Shown: in pieces, positions 35,449-44,793 of the stretch | Layout: each line of letters begins with the position of its first letter | Numbering within the stretch: position 1 is the stretch's first letter | Origin: Streptomyces purpureus | Lineage (GTDB): Bacteria > Actinomycetota > Actinomycetes > Streptomycetales > Streptomycetaceae | Assembly (NCBI RefSeq): GCF_014648195.1 | Contig: NZ_BMQQ01000013.1 | Coordinates: 60,345-124,344, forward strand | Length of the DNA: 64,000 nucleotides | Direction of reading: 5' to 3' | Translations under genes and position numbers: made by a program | Notes under the pieces: generated by a model | Told to the model about the DNA's origin: nothing | What the model saw: only the letters and a program-made list of their open reading frames with translations | Databases searched by the model: none

Positions 35449-37020
35449 ATGCCGACCTCCTCCGCCGCGCGGCACGCCGCGTTCCTCGCCACCGCCGCCG
35501 GTGCGGCAGCCGTCCTGATCACCGCCGGGTGCACCGACAACGGCGACAAGGACGCGGCCGCGGACGGCCCCAGGGACCTGGCCACCCAGACGCTGGAGTG
35601 GTCGAAGTGCCCGGCGCCGTCCGAGGCGGAGGGCGGCGGCCCCGCCCCCTCGCCGCTGCCCGGCGGCACCATCTGGGAGTGCGCCTTCATGGACGCCCCG
35701 CGCGACTACGCCAAGCCCGACGGCGACACCATCGAGCTCGCGCTGATCCGCGCCCGCGCCTCCGACCAGGCCCGCCGCATCGGCTCGCTGATCTTCAACT
35801 TCGGCGGCCCCGGCGGTTCCGGCATCACCGGCCTGCCGTCCTTCGCGAAGGACTACGAGCGGCTGCGTACCCGCTACGACCTGGTCAGCTTCGACCCGCG
35901 CGGGGTCGGTCGCAGCGAAGCCGTCGAGTGCCTGGGCAACCGCGAGCTCGACGCGTACTACGCCGAGGACTCCTCCCCCGACGACACCGCCGAGGAGAAG
36001 ACCTTCACCGACAACCTGAAGAAGTACGCGGAGGGCTGCGAGAAGAACTCCGGCGACGAGCTGCCGCACGTCGGGACCACCAACGCCGCACGCGACCTGG
36101 ACCTGATGCGCCAGGTCCTCGGCGACGACAAGCTGTACTACTTCGGGGTCTCCTACGGCACCGAACTCGGCGGCGTCTACGCCCACCTGTTCCCCAAGAA
36201 CGTCGGACGGGCCCTCTTCGACGCCGTCATCGACCCGACCGCCGGGACGCAACAGGGCACGCTCGCCCAGGCGAAGGGGTTCCAGCTGGCGCTGGACAAC
36301 TTCTCCGCCGACTGCGTCGCCCGTGGTGGCGAGTGCCGACTGCCCGGCTCCACCCCCAAGGAGATCGAGTCGTTCATCACCGGGCTCCTGGCCGAGCTGG
36401 AGAAGAAGCCGATCGAGGGCATGGGCGAGCGCATGCTCACCCAGTCGCACGCCGTGAACGGCATCCTCCAGGCCCTCTACTCCAAGGAGCTGTGGCCGCT
36501 CCTGGAGCAGGGGCTCGACGAGGCCGACGGAGGCAACGGCGCCCTTCTGCTCGCCCTGTCGGACGCGCTGAACGGCCGCAACCAGGAGGGCGACTACAGC
36601 AATCTGCAGGCCGCCAACGCCGCCATCAACTGCGTCGACTTCAAGGAGCGCTACAACGCCGAGCAGGCGAAGGCGAAAGTCCCCGAGTTCCGGGCCGCGT
36701 CGCCGGTCTTCGGCGAATTCATGGCCTGGTCCCTGATGAACTGCTCGCAGTGGCCGGTGCCCGGCACCTGGGACCACCCCGATGTCAGCGCCCCCGGCTC
36801 GGCCCCCATTCTGGTGGTCGGCGGCACCGGCGACCCGGCGACTCCTTACGAGGGAACCCGCAAGATGATCCAGGCCCTCGGCACGGGCGTCGGTGTAGAG
36901 GTCACGTACCGCGGCGAGGGCCACGGCGCCTACAACAGCGGCAGCAAGTGCGTGCAGAACACCGTCGACGCGTACTTCCTGTCCGGGAAGATCCCGGCCG
37001 CCGGCACGGTCTGCCAGTAG
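35449..37020 (+). CDS. Secreted alpha/beta hydrolase, tripeptidyl-aminopeptidase type
   Basis: This 523-residue lipoprotein has a signal peptide with lipobox ITAGC (about Cys27). The hydrolase fold shows the oxyanion segment FNFGGPGGSG, the nucleophile elbow GVSYGTELGG with catalytic Ser, and a TAP-like C-terminal domain with VVGGTGDPATPYE (acid) and GEGHGAY (His). Such Streptomyces enzymes (SlpD/SlpE, Tap-like) remove short peptides from secreted protein N-termini. A paralogue follows directly. Confidence 0.9.
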   Translation: MPTSSAARHAAFLATAAGAAAVLITAGCTDNGDKDAAADGPRDLATQTLEWSKCPAPSEAEGGGPAPSPLPGGTIWECAFMDAPRDYAKPDGDTIELALIRARASDQARRIGSLIFNFGGPGGSGITGLPSFAKDYERLRTRYDLVSFDPRGVGRSEAVECLGNRELDAYYAEDSSPDDTAEEKTFTDNLKKYAEGCEKNSGDELPHVGTTNAARDLDLMRQVLGDDKLYYFGVSYGTELGGVYAHLFPKNVGRALFDAVIDPTAGTQQGTLAQAKGFQLALDNFSADCVARGGECRLPGSTPKEIESFITGLLAELEKKPIEGMGERMLTQSHAVNGILQALYSKELWPLLEQGLDEADGGNGALLLALSDALNGRNQEGDYSNLQAANAAINCVDFKERYNAEQAKAKVPEFRAASPVFGEFMAWSLMNCSQWPVPGTWDHPDVSAPGSAPILVVGGTGDPATPYEGTRKMIQALGTGVGVEVTYRGEGHGAYNSGSKCVQNTVDAYFLSGKIPAAGTVCQ

Positions 37021-37052
37021 CGCCGCTCCCGCCGACTGTCCGAGCCGCCCCC

Positions 37053-37058
37053 TAGGAT
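37053..37058 (+). promoter_or_regulatory. Possible -10 element of the second hydrolase
   Basis: TAGGAT matches the Streptomyces vegetative -10 pattern and lies 30 bp before the ATG, but no convincing -35 is seen. Confidence 0.3.
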
Positions 37059-37088
37059 GGCGGTCCGGTTCGGAAAGCGGGGTACGGC

Positions 37089-38654
37089 ATGACCATGCGG
37101 GTACGGGCCGCGACGCTGACGGTCGCCGCGCTGATGGTCGTCGCGACGGCCGTCGGCTGCGACGCCAAGGGCGCCGAGAGCGTGGAAGGTGACTCCCCGT
37201 CGCCGGGCGACGCCAAGAACACCGCCGCCTCCCCCACCGAAGGTGGGAGTCCGCTGCCCGTCTCGCTCACCGGACAGCGGCCGGTGTGGGGCGACTGCAA
37301 GGCCCCGGACGGCGGCGAGCGTCCCGCCGCGGCCTGGCGCTGTACGCGCGTGAAGGTCCCGCTGGACTACGCGAAGCCCTCCGGGCCGACGATCTCCGTG
37401 GCGCTGATCCGCAAGGAGGCCCGCGACAAGGACCGCCGGATCGGCTCGCTGCTCTTCAACTTCGGCGGCCCCGGCGCCTCGGGCGTCGACATCCTGCCCC
37501 GGATGGCCGGCGAGTACGAGAAGCTGGGCGGCCGCTACGACTTGGTCGGCTTCGATCCGCGCGGCGTCTCCCGCAGCTCGGGCGTGGTCTGCCGGGACGA
37601 CAAGGAGATCGCCCGCTCCGAGGCGAGCACCGACCTCACGCCGGAGACGGACGCCGAGGCCGCGGCGTACATCAAGGACAACAGCGACTTCAGCGCCGGC
37701 TGCGCCCGCCGCTCCGGCACGGTCATCCCCCATGTCGGTACGAGCAACGCCGCCCGGGACCTGGATCTGGTCCGCCAGGTCCTCGGCGACGACAAGCTCC
37801 ACTACTTCGGCATCTCCTACGGCACCCAACTGGGCGCCGCTTACGCCCACCTGTTCCCGAAGAACGTCGGCCGGGCGGTCCTGGACGCGGTCATCGACCC
37901 GACCGGGGACTCCCTGGGCCACGCGCGCGGACAGGCGACCGGATTCCAGCGGGCGCTGGGCAACTACCTCACCAGCACCGGCGAGGACCCGAAGAAGGGC
38001 ACCGACCGGATCGCGAAGCTCCTCGCGAAGCTGGACCGTTCGCCGCTGCCGACCGCCGACGGCCGCAAGCTCACCGACGGGCTCGCCCTGACCGGCATCG
38101 CCCTGCCCTTGTACTCCAAGACCAGCTGGCCCTATCTGACCGAGGCGCTGAACCAGGCGGAGCAGGGCAAGGGCGAGGCGCTGCTCGCCCTCGCGGACTC
38201 CTACAACGACCGGGACAAGAAGGGGCATTACGGCACCCAGTCCCACTCCCAGCGGGCGATCTCCTGCGCCGACAGCAGCCTGCGGCCCACGCCGGCCCAA
38301 GCCAAGGCCCTGCTGCCGGAGTTCCGGAAGATCTCACCGGTCTTCGGGGAGTTCCTCGCCTGGGACACGGCGGGCTGGTGCGCCGACTGGCCGGTCAAGG
38401 GCGAGCACGACACCCCGCCGGCGAGCGCGCCGGGCGCCGCGCCGATCCTGGTGGTCGGCACGACCGGGGACCCGGCCACGCCGTACGAGGGTGCCCGGCG
38501 GATGGCGGACGAGCTCGGCCAGGGCGTCGGTGTGCTGCTCACCAACAGGGGCGAGGGGCACGGCGCGTACGGCACGGCCTCCTGTGTGACGAAGACGATC
38601 GACGCGTATCTGCTCGACGGCAAGGTCCCGACGCACGGCACGACCTGCTCATGA
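37089..38654 (+). CDS. Secreted alpha/beta hydrolase, tripeptidyl-aminopeptidase type (paralogue)
   Basis: This 521-residue lipoprotein (lipobox TAVGC, about Cys24) is closely related to the preceding gene. It shares FNFGGPGASG, GISYGTQLG at the nucleophile Ser, VVGTTGDPATPYE and GEGHGAY. The mature N-terminus is Ser/Pro/Gly-rich. The 68-bp gap and internal similarity indicate a tandem duplication that has diverged; both catalytic sets look intact. A strong hairpin follows. Confidence 0.9.
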   Translation: MTMRVRAATLTVAALMVVATAVGCDAKGAESVEGDSPSPGDAKNTAASPTEGGSPLPVSLTGQRPVWGDCKAPDGGERPAAAWRCTRVKVPLDYAKPSGPTISVALIRKEARDKDRRIGSLLFNFGGPGASGVDILPRMAGEYEKLGGRYDLVGFDPRGVSRSSGVVCRDDKEIARSEASTDLTPETDAEAAAYIKDNSDFSAGCARRSGTVIPHVGTSNAARDLDLVRQVLGDDKLHYFGISYGTQLGAAYAHLFPKNVGRAVLDAVIDPTGDSLGHARGQATGFQRALGNYLTSTGEDPKKGTDRIAKLLAKLDRSPLPTADGRKLTDGLALTGIALPLYSKTSWPYLTEALNQAEQGKGEALLALADSYNDRDKKGHYGTQSHSQRAISCADSSLRPTPAQAKALLPEFRKISPVFGEFLAWDTAGWCADWPVKGEHDTPPASAPGAAPILVVGTTGDPATPYEGARRMADELGQGVGVLLTNRGEGHGAYGTASCVTKTIDAYLLDGKVPTHGTTCS

Positions 38655-38678
38655 CGGCGTCCTGAGCGTCGGGCGACG

Positions 38679-38715
38679 AGAAGGGGCCGGACCCGCCATG
38701 GGTCCGGCCCCTTCT
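38679..38715. terminator. Bidirectional terminator
   Basis: A 16-bp perfect inverted repeat (38679-38694 with 38700-38715) with a 5-nt loop lies between the convergent hydrolase and moeZ genes. Confidence 0.85.
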
Positions 38716-38733
38716 GTGCGTCGCCGGTCCGGG

Positions 38734-38772
38734 AGACCGGCTTCTCCGGCTAGTAGACCGGCTTCTCCGGCT
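38734..38772. repeat. 21-bp tandem duplication at the moeZ stop
   Basis: AGACCGGCTTCTCCGGCT occurs at 38734-38751 and 38755-38772. The moeZ stop falls between the copies. Without that stop the frame would continue as PEKPVS, echoing the true C-terminus PEKPVY. Confidence 0.8.
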
Positions 38773-39928
38773 CGATCTGGTTGACCCAGCCGATCACGCC
38801 GCCGCCCACGTGGACCGCGTCGGCGAAGCCGGCCGACTTCAGCACCGCGAGGACTTCCGCACTGCGGACACCCGTCTTGCAATGCAGGACGATGCGCTTG
38901 TCCTGGGGCAGGTCCTGGAGGGCGTTGCCCATCAGGAACTCGTTCTTGGGGACCAGCCGGGCGCCCGGGATCGAGACGATCTCGTACTCGTTGATCTCGC
39001 GGACGTCGATGATGTCGATGTTCTCGCCGTCGTCGATCCACTCCTTGAGCTGCTTGGGAGTGATCGTGGAGCCGAGCGCCGCCTCCTGGGCCTCCTCGGA
39101 CACGACGCCGCAGAAGGCCTCGTAGTCGATGAGCTCGGTGACGGTGGGGTTCTCGCCGCAGACCGCGCAGTTGGGGTCCTTGCGGACCTTGACCTGGCGG
39201 TACTGCATCTCCAGGGCGTCGTAGATCATCAGGCGGCCGACCAGCGGGTCGCCGACGCCGGCCAGGACCTTGATCGCCTCGGTGACCTGGATGGAGCCGA
39301 TGGACGCGCAGAGCACGCCCAGGACGCCGCCCTCGGCGCAGGAGGGGACCATGCCCGGCGGCGGGGGCTCGGGGTAGAGGCAGCGGTAGCAGGGTCCGTA
39401 CTCGGACCAGAAGACCGAGGCCTGGCCGTCGAAGCGGTAGATCGAGCCCCAGACGTACGGCTTGTTCAGCAGCACGCAGGCGTCGTTGACGAGGTAGCGC
39501 GTGGCGAAGTTGTCCGTGCCGTCGACGATCAGGTCGTACTGGCTGAAGATGTCCATCACGTTCTCGGCCTCGAGCCGCTCTTCGTGGAGGATCACGTTCA
39601 CGTACGGGTTGATGCCGAGGACGGAGTCCTTCGCGGACTCGGCCTTGGAGCGGCCGATGTCCGACTGGCTGTGGATGATCTGGCGCTGCAGGTTCGACTC
39701 GTCGACCTCGTCGAACTCCACGATGCCGAGCGTGCCGACACCGGCGGCGGCCAGGTACATGAGGGCCGGCGAACCGAGACCGCCGGCGCCGACACAGAGC
39801 ACCTTGGCGTTCTTGAGCCGCTTCTGACCGTCCATCCCGACATCCGGGATGATCAGGTGGCGGGAGTACCTGCGGACCTCGTCAACGGTGAGCTCGGCAG
39901 CCGGCTCGACCAGGGGTGGCAGCGACAC
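38750..39928 (-). CDS. moeZ: Adenylyltransferase/sulfurtransferase MoeZ
   Basis: This 392-residue protein adenylates and then sulfurates C-terminal Gly-Gly carrier proteins such as MoaD and CysO. The E1/ThiF domain (about 1-280) has GAGGLGSPALMYLAAAGVG, DEVDESNLQRQ and zinc cysteine pairs CYRC and CAVC. The C-terminal rhodanese domain (about 290-390) carries the persulfide Cys350 in CKTGVR. The GTG start is preceded by GAGG. It serves molybdenum cofactor synthesis with moaE and probably cysteine or thioamide pathways elsewhere; the mycobacterial counterpart is MoeB1/MoeZ. Confidence 0.93.
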   Translation of the reverse strand: MSLPPLVEPAAELTVDEVRRYSRHLIIPDVGMDGQKRLKNAKVLCVGAGGLGSPALMYLAAAGVGTLGIVEFDEVDESNLQRQIIHSQSDIGRSKAESAKDSVLGINPYVNVILHEERLEAENVMDIFSQYDLIVDGTDNFATRYLVNDACVLLNKPYVWGSIYRFDGQASVFWSEYGPCYRCLYPEPPPPGMVPSCAEGGVLGVLCASIGSIQVTEAIKVLAGVGDPLVGRLMIYDALEMQYRQVKVRKDPNCAVCGENPTVTELIDYEAFCGVVSEEAQEAALGSTITPKQLKEWIDDGENIDIIDVREINEYEIVSIPGARLVPKNEFLMGNALQDLPQDKRIVLHCKTGVRSAEVLAVLKSAGFADAVHVGGGVIGWVNQIEPEKPVY

Positions 39929-40000
39929 GGAGACCTCATCAATACAGCTGGTCGGTGAGTCAAAACGATTGTTCTCCCCGTAACACTGCCACGGCCCTTC

Positions 40001-40726
40001 TCATTCCGAGACACCTGGTCCAATGCGCGAGACGATTTCGTCCCAGTAGCCGGGCAGGGCCTGGAACGTCCCGTTCTGTCCGGTGCGGTCCGTGAAGAAG
40101 ATCGTCGAGGCGCCCTGCCAGCGGGCGATCCGCATGGCCTCCTCCAGGTGGGTGCGCGGCACTCCGTGGACGAGGTGGACGAAACGCTCCGGGGGATGGT
40201 CCGCGGTCCACTCCGCCACCTGCGACCAGCGGTAGTCCGTCCAGGGGCCGGAGAAGGTGACCAGTTGGTCGGCGATCTCCAGGTATCCCGGGTGCGGGTG
40301 GGAGCCGTGGCCGAGGACGAGGTGTCCTCGGTGGTCGAGGACGGCCTCCAGGGTGGCCGCCGTGCGCCGTACGGCCGGCAGGTCGGCCCGGTCGGTGGGG
40401 CAGCGGTCCAGGTAGTAGCCGTCGACGTGGTACCAGTCCAGGAAGCGGTGGGCGTCCGCGATCACCTCGGCGAACGGGCGTGACCCATGGGCGAGGTCGA
40501 GGTGGCCGAGGACCCTGACTCCGGCGTTGTGGAGCCGGCCCGCGGCCTCCAGACAGTGCGGGTCCGGGCGGCTGCCCGGCCCGTCGGCGACATTGAGCAC
40601 GGCCCAGTGCAGGGGGGTGCCGGGCCGGGTGAGCTCGGCCCACTCGACGGGGGCGAGCAGCGGATGCGCGTATCCGGGGACGCCGACGCCGAGCCGCTCC
40701 GCCCCGGTGGTGGTCAGATGCGGCAC
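40001..40726 (-). CDS. Spherulation-specific family 4 (Spherulin-4, GH135-related) protein
   Basis: This 241-residue TIM-barrel-like protein matches the Spherulin-4 family. That family includes fungal Sph3, a glycoside hydrolase (GH135) acting on galactosaminogalactan. Conserved acidic positions fall in GHLDLAHGSRP, WYHVDGYYLDRCP and TFSGPWTDYRW. There is no signal peptide, which is odd for a hydrolase of exported polymer, so it may act on lipid-linked or cytoplasmic intermediates (inference). Its GTG overlaps the end of the epimerase gene by 13 bp, so they are one operon. Confidence 0.8.
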   Translation of the reverse strand: MPHLTTTGAERLGVGVPGYAHPLLAPVEWAELTRPGTPLHWAVLNVADGPGSRPDPHCLEAAGRLHNAGVRVLGHLDLAHGSRPFAEVIADAHRFLDWYHVDGYYLDRCPTDRADLPAVRRTAATLEAVLDHRGHLVLGHGSHPHPGYLEIADQLVTFSGPWTDYRWSQVAEWTADHPPERFVHLVHGVPRTHLEEAMRIARWQGASTIFFTDRTGQNGTFQALPGYWDEIVSRIGPGVSE

Positions 40727-41673
40727 GCCGCCTCCATCCAGATGTCGGCCAGCGACTCCTCCAGGTTGATCCTGGGACGCCAGCCGAGCCGGTCGCGGGC
40801 CGTGCGGACGTCGGCCTGCTGCCAGCTGCCGCAGCCGTCCGGGTACGGGAAGGGGGCGGCGGCCAGGTGCTCGGTGACCGTCTCGCCGCGGGGGGCGCCG
40901 ATGACGGGGCGCTGGGGCGGCCCGTCCAGTTCGTGCAGGGAGCCGGCGTAGCCGGCGACCCTGGCCAGGACGGCGGCCGCGTCCCGCAGGCGTACGGCCC
41001 GTCCGGTGCCGATGTTGACGACGCCCTGGGCGGCCGAGAGCGAGGCGGCGTGGACGGCCCGGGCCACGTCCCGTACGTCGACGAAGTCGCGCTGCACGCC
41101 GAGACCGCCGAGTTTCAGCTCGCCGTCGCCCGACTGCATGGCGCGGCGCATCGCCTCGGCGAGCCGGCCGAGCGGCGACCCGGCGGGGGTGCCGGGCCCG
41201 ACGGGCGAGAAGACCCGCAGGACGACGGCGTCGAGTCCGGAGCCCAGGACGAGTTCGGTGGCGGCGAGCTTGGAGACGCCGTACGGGCCTCCGGGGCGCG
41301 GCACCGCGTCCTCGGCGGTGGAGGAGCCCGGCTGGCTGGGCCCGTACTCGGAGGCGCAGCCGACCTGGACCAGGCGGGCGCCGCAGCCGCTGCGGCGCAG
41401 GGCCTCGCAGACGGTGGCGACGGCGACGGTGTTGTGCCGGGTGAGCTCCCGGGCGCCGCCGCGGGTGGCTCCGGCGCAGTTGACGACGACACCGGGGTGG
41501 ACGGCGTCGAGGAAGCGGGTGAGGGCGCCGGGGCTGCCTCCCGCGAGGTCGAACCGTACGTCGGCGTCGTCGCCGCGTCCCAGGGCGGTGAGGTGCACCG
41601 CGGGGTCGGCGAGGAGCCGGTCCGCAACGAACCGGCCGATGAACCCGTTGGCACCGAGCAGCAGAACCCTCAT
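40714..41673 (-). CDS. NAD-dependent nucleotide-sugar epimerase/dehydratase
   Basis: This 319-residue extended SDR enzyme has GANGFIG at the N-terminus (NAD binding), a Ser in QVGCASEYG, and the catalytic YxxxK in GPYGVSK. The C-terminal part (GTGRAVRLRDAAAVLARVAG) resembles UDP-sugar epimerases. AAGGGG precedes the ATG at 41673. It is third in a leftward unit with a glycosyltransferase, a membrane protein and the Spherulin-4 gene, so it probably supplies an activated sugar. Which sugar is not deducible. Confidence 0.85.
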   Translation of the reverse strand: MRVLLLGANGFIGRFVADRLLADPAVHLTALGRGDDADVRFDLAGGSPGALTRFLDAVHPGVVVNCAGATRGGARELTRHNTVAVATVCEALRRSGCGARLVQVGCASEYGPSQPGSSTAEDAVPRPGGPYGVSKLAATELVLGSGLDAVVLRVFSPVGPGTPAGSPLGRLAEAMRRAMQSGDGELKLGGLGVQRDFVDVRDVARAVHAASLSAAQGVVNIGTGRAVRLRDAAAVLARVAGYAGSLHELDGPPQRPVIGAPRGETVTEHLAAAPFPYPDGCGSWQQADVRTARDRLGWRPRINLEESLADIWMEAACRI

Positions 41674-41815
41674 CGCGCGGCCCCTTGGTGCCGACCGGCC
41701 GTTGCTGGGGGTTGGGGGGTCATCTCTGTGTCTCCTTGGTGAGGATGCGGCGGATGCCGGGGAACTGGGGGGCGTGCCCGCGGCGTCGGCTCCGCGGGTG
41801 CGCGCGTTGGGGGGG

Positions 41816-43042
41816 CTAGGGGGTGGCGTGCGCGGACGCCCGGGAGAGCGCGGCGGTGGCGTGGGCCAGCAGCGCGGCGGCCGTGAGGCCACAGATCAGG
41901 GTGGGGATCACCGCGGGTCCCCAGGCCGCGGCGGCGGCCCGGACCGGCAGGGCGAGGAACTCGCAGCCGGGGAGGCGGGCGGCGAGCACGGACGCAAGGG
42001 CGAACGCTTCGGCGGCGCAGGCGGCGCCGAGCGCCCTGGCGGCGGGCTCGGGGCAGCCGTGGACGGTGAGGAGCCGGGCGACCAGCAGCAGCGTGCCGAG
42101 GGCCGCCGTGTGGACGGCGCCCGCCGCGCCGTAGGCCACTGAGGTGAGGGTGAGCAGGCCGGCCAGGGCGCATAGGTGGAGGGCGACCGCGCCGAGGAGG
42201 AGGGGACGGGTTACTGCGGCGAAGTCGGCGAGGCCGCGGCTGCGGGCGAGCCTGCGGCGGGCGCCGGCGGCGAAGAGGCGGGCGCACCAGGCGGCGGGGG
42301 CGATGGAGAGGGCGAGGGCGAGCAGGGGCGCGGGGGTGAGCGGCCAGAGCCCTTCGGGGCCGCCGGTGAGCAGCTGGTCGAGGAGGCCGTCGCCGCCGGT
42401 CGCGTAGGCGAGCAGCCAGCAGACCCAGAGTGCGGCGGCGGGGGCGGTCCGCCCGGGCGCTCTCAGGGGGCCGCGCCTGAGGCAGAGAGTGAGGGAGAGG
42501 GCGAGTGCGACGGCTCCGGCGCTCGCGACGGCGGTCTTGGCAGTGCCGTCGGTGACGAGCAGTCCGGCGGCGGTGAGCGCGGCGGCGGTGCCGGGCAGCA
42601 GGACGAGGACGACCCATCCGGGGGCGGGCGGGGGTGCGGCCGCCGCCGGGGTGGGGGCGGTGTCGGTGGCGCGGGGCACGCGCGCGTAGAGCTCCTCGGC
42701 GAGCGCGAAGACGTCCCGGTGCCGGAAGCGGGCGGCGGTCCGGTCCGTCATGCCGTGGGCCTCCAGGCCGGCGGCGATCTCCAGCGGATCGACGGCCCGT
42801 TCGCAGAGCTCCCGGTGCCGGTGCAGCAGCGCCTTGACCGGGTCGGCGGGGCCGCGCCGGGGCGGTGCGAGGGCGGGGGCGGCGGGCGCCCCGGGGGTGG
42901 TGGCGGGCGGCGCCGGGGCGGGCGTGGTCAGGGCCTGCTCCTCCAGGAGTGCCTCGCCGTGGCTCTCCCATTCCTGGTGGCCGTCGGCGGACCAGGGCTC
43001 CTCTCCGGTCCGCTCGCCCCACAGGGGCGTTCCGTCACGCAT
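41816..43042 (-). CDS. Polytopic membrane protein of the exopolysaccharide-like unit
   Basis: This 408-residue protein has a cytoplasmic N-terminal region (about 1-138, Pro/Ala/Glu-rich with a charged helix) and about nine hydrophobic segments (140-400). I do not recognise its family. It does not clearly show the MATE-like pattern of PelG, although a polymer export role would fit its position. Its ATG lies 8 bp inside the end of the glycosyltransferase gene, indicating coupling. The epimerase gene follows after 142 bp. Confidence 0.75.
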   Translation of the reverse strand: MRDGTPLWGERTGEEPWSADGHQEWESHGEALLEEQALTTPAPAPPATTPGAPAAPALAPPRRGPADPVKALLHRHRELCERAVDPLEIAAGLEAHGMTDRTAARFRHRDVFALAEELYARVPRATDTAPTPAAAAPPPAPGWVVLVLLPGTAAALTAAGLLVTDGTAKTAVASAGAVALALSLTLCLRRGPLRAPGRTAPAAALWVCWLLAYATGGDGLLDQLLTGGPEGLWPLTPAPLLALALSIAPAAWCARLFAAGARRRLARSRGLADFAAVTRPLLLGAVALHLCALAGLLTLTSVAYGAAGAVHTAALGTLLLVARLLTVHGCPEPAARALGAACAAEAFALASVLAARLPGCEFLALPVRAAAAAWGPAVIPTLICGLTAAALLAHATAALSRASAHATP

Positions 43043-44678
43043 CGTCGTGGCTCCTTCCCGCTGCCGCGCCCGCGGGGGCGGGACCGTCGGCCCAGCTGGG
43101 GGTGCGCCCCGGGCCGGTCCAGGTGCCGGGGAGGAAGGCCTCGGCGGGGTGGGCGAAGGGGACCCCGGTCTCGGTGCGGCGGACCGGGGCGTGGGAAAGG
43201 AGCTCCAGGTAAATGCCGTGAAATGCGGCGATGTTCTGCTCGACGGTGAACAGTTCGAGCGCGCGGGCGCGGGCGGCGGCGCCCAGCCGCTGCCGTCGCT
43301 CGGGGTCGCGCAGGAGCGCCAGGCAGGCGTCGGCGAGCGCCCGCGGATTGCGCGGGGGTACGACGAGCCCGGTGCCGCCGATGACTTCGACCACCGCGCC
43401 GACGTCGGTGGAGACGGTCGCGCGGGCGCAGAACATGGCTTCGACGAGGCTGACCGGGAAGCCCTCGACGACGGAGGAGAGGACGACGACCGCGCCGGCC
43501 GCGTAGGCGTCGGCCAGGGTGGGGGCCTCGGGGCCGCCGATCTCCTCGAAGGAGACGGGGTTGTCGCCGATGGCGTGCGGGTCGGTGGCCTCGTCGGGGA
43601 AGAGCTGGGCGGCCAGGGCGCGGCAGTGCGCGAGGTAGGGGGCCGTGTCGTCGCCGCGTACGGGCGCGGCGACGATCCGCAGCCGGGCGTGCGGCTCTTC
43701 CTTGCGGATCTCGGCGAAGGCGTGGAGGAGGGCGATGAGGTCCTTGGCGGGCTCGATGCGGCCGACCCAGACGAGGGTGTCCTCGTCGCCTTCGGTCTCG
43801 CCGACCGCGGTGAAGCGGCGGGCCTCCATCCCGGGGTGGACCGTGCGCAGTTTGGCCCGCTCGGCGCCGCACTTCTCCTGCCAGCGGCGGGCGTGGGTGT
43901 TGCCGGGGGTGATGACGGCGGCCTGGCGGTAGACCTCTGCGGTCAGGCGGCCGTGAAACGCGGCGAGCAGGGCGCGTACGGGGGCGCTCGGTGCGTCGGC
44001 GGCGGATCCCGTGCCGAGGTAGTGCGCCCTCAGCTGGACTCCGTACTCGGTGACCAGCAGCGGCACACCGAAGAAGCGTTTGGCCAACAGTCCGGGCAGG
44101 GCCGCCGGTCCGCCCGCGGTGGCATGGCAGAGGTCGGCGGCGGCGAGGCCGTCGTCGCCGTACCAGTCGAGCGAGAGGGGGCGCAGCGCGCGCTCCAGCC
44201 GGTCGGCGAAGTCGAGGTGGTCGAGGACGCTCGCCCCGCGCACGCTCCGGCGCGCGCCGGGTGCGCGACAGGCGGACTCCAGGGCCCTGACGGCGACTTC
44301 GGAGCGGAGGGCGGCATGGAGTCCGCCGCTCTCCCGGGCCAGCTCGGCGAGGCCGTAGAGCCCTTCGGCGAAGGCGTCGCCCGCGTCCTCGGCGCAGATC
44401 GAGGCGGCCAGTTCGGTGTAGTGGCGGGCGAAGCGGCGCCGGTCGCGGCGGCCGTAGGTGTGGCCGTCGTCCTCGGGGGCCCAGAGGGGTGCGGTGCGCA
44501 CCTGGCGTACGTGGGGAGGCAGGTCGACCAGGCCCGCGGCGGTCTGGCAGGCGCTGCGGCTGAGGGCGTAGAGGTCGAACTCATGCCGCGCGAGCCCGCG
44601 CACGAGCCGGTCGCACCAGACCCTGGACTCACCCGCCGCATACGGAAAACCACCGTCCGTGAGCAATCCGATCCGCAC
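43035..44678 (-). CDS. GT4 glycosyltransferase with DUF3492 (PelF-like)
   Basis: This 547-residue protein has an N-terminal DUF3492 region (about 1-290: LLTDGGFPYAAGESRVWCDRL...TEYGVQLR) and a GT4 catalytic domain (about 300-490: LVWVGRIEPAKDL, SSVVEGFPVSLVEAM with the EX7E motif, GTGLVVPPRNP). This architecture is that of PelF, the cytoplasmic glycosyltransferase of Pel exopolysaccharide. It is the first gene of a four-gene leftward unit. A Pro-rich 50-residue tail follows the fold. Related actinobacterial enzymes could make other galactosamine- or hexosamine-containing polymers. Confidence 0.85.
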   Translation of the reverse strand: MRIGLLTDGGFPYAAGESRVWCDRLVRGLARHEFDLYALSRSACQTAAGLVDLPPHVRQVRTAPLWAPEDDGHTYGRRDRRRFARHYTELAASICAEDAGDAFAEGLYGLAELARESGGLHAALRSEVAVRALESACRAPGARRSVRGASVLDHLDFADRLERALRPLSLDWYGDDGLAAADLCHATAGGPAALPGLLAKRFFGVPLLVTEYGVQLRAHYLGTGSAADAPSAPVRALLAAFHGRLTAEVYRQAAVITPGNTHARRWQEKCGAERAKLRTVHPGMEARRFTAVGETEGDEDTLVWVGRIEPAKDLIALLHAFAEIRKEEPHARLRIVAAPVRGDDTAPYLAHCRALAAQLFPDEATDPHAIGDNPVSFEEIGGPEAPTLADAYAAGAVVVLSSVVEGFPVSLVEAMFCARATVSTDVGAVVEVIGGTGLVVPPRNPRALADACLALLRDPERRQRLGAAARARALELFTVEQNIAAFHGIYLELLSHAPVRRTETGVPFAHPAEAFLPGTWTGPGRTPSWADGPAPAGAAAGRSHDDA

Positions 44679-44755
44679 GAGTACACCCCCGATCTCCCTT
44701 GTGCGCGGCCACCGTTGGTCGGTGACTCATAGCGGGACGACGTTAAGCGGAGGTG

Positions 44756-44793
44756 CCGGTGGCGCGATGGACGGTTGTCCGTCGCGCCACCGG
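44756..44793. promoter_or_regulatory. Long dyad upstream of the exopolysaccharide-like unit
   Basis: A 12-bp perfect stem (44756-44767 with 44782-44793) continues through a T-G pair into GGAC/GTCC with a 4-nt loop. A second 8-bp dyad lies at 44796-44822. The structure may terminate DUF3152 transcription or serve as an operator for the glycosyltransferase promoter. Confidence 0.55.

Noticed and set aside
40001..44678. A complete pel operon
   Set aside because: PelA deacetylase, PelD/E and a certain PelG are missing, so only a partial resemblance is claimed.
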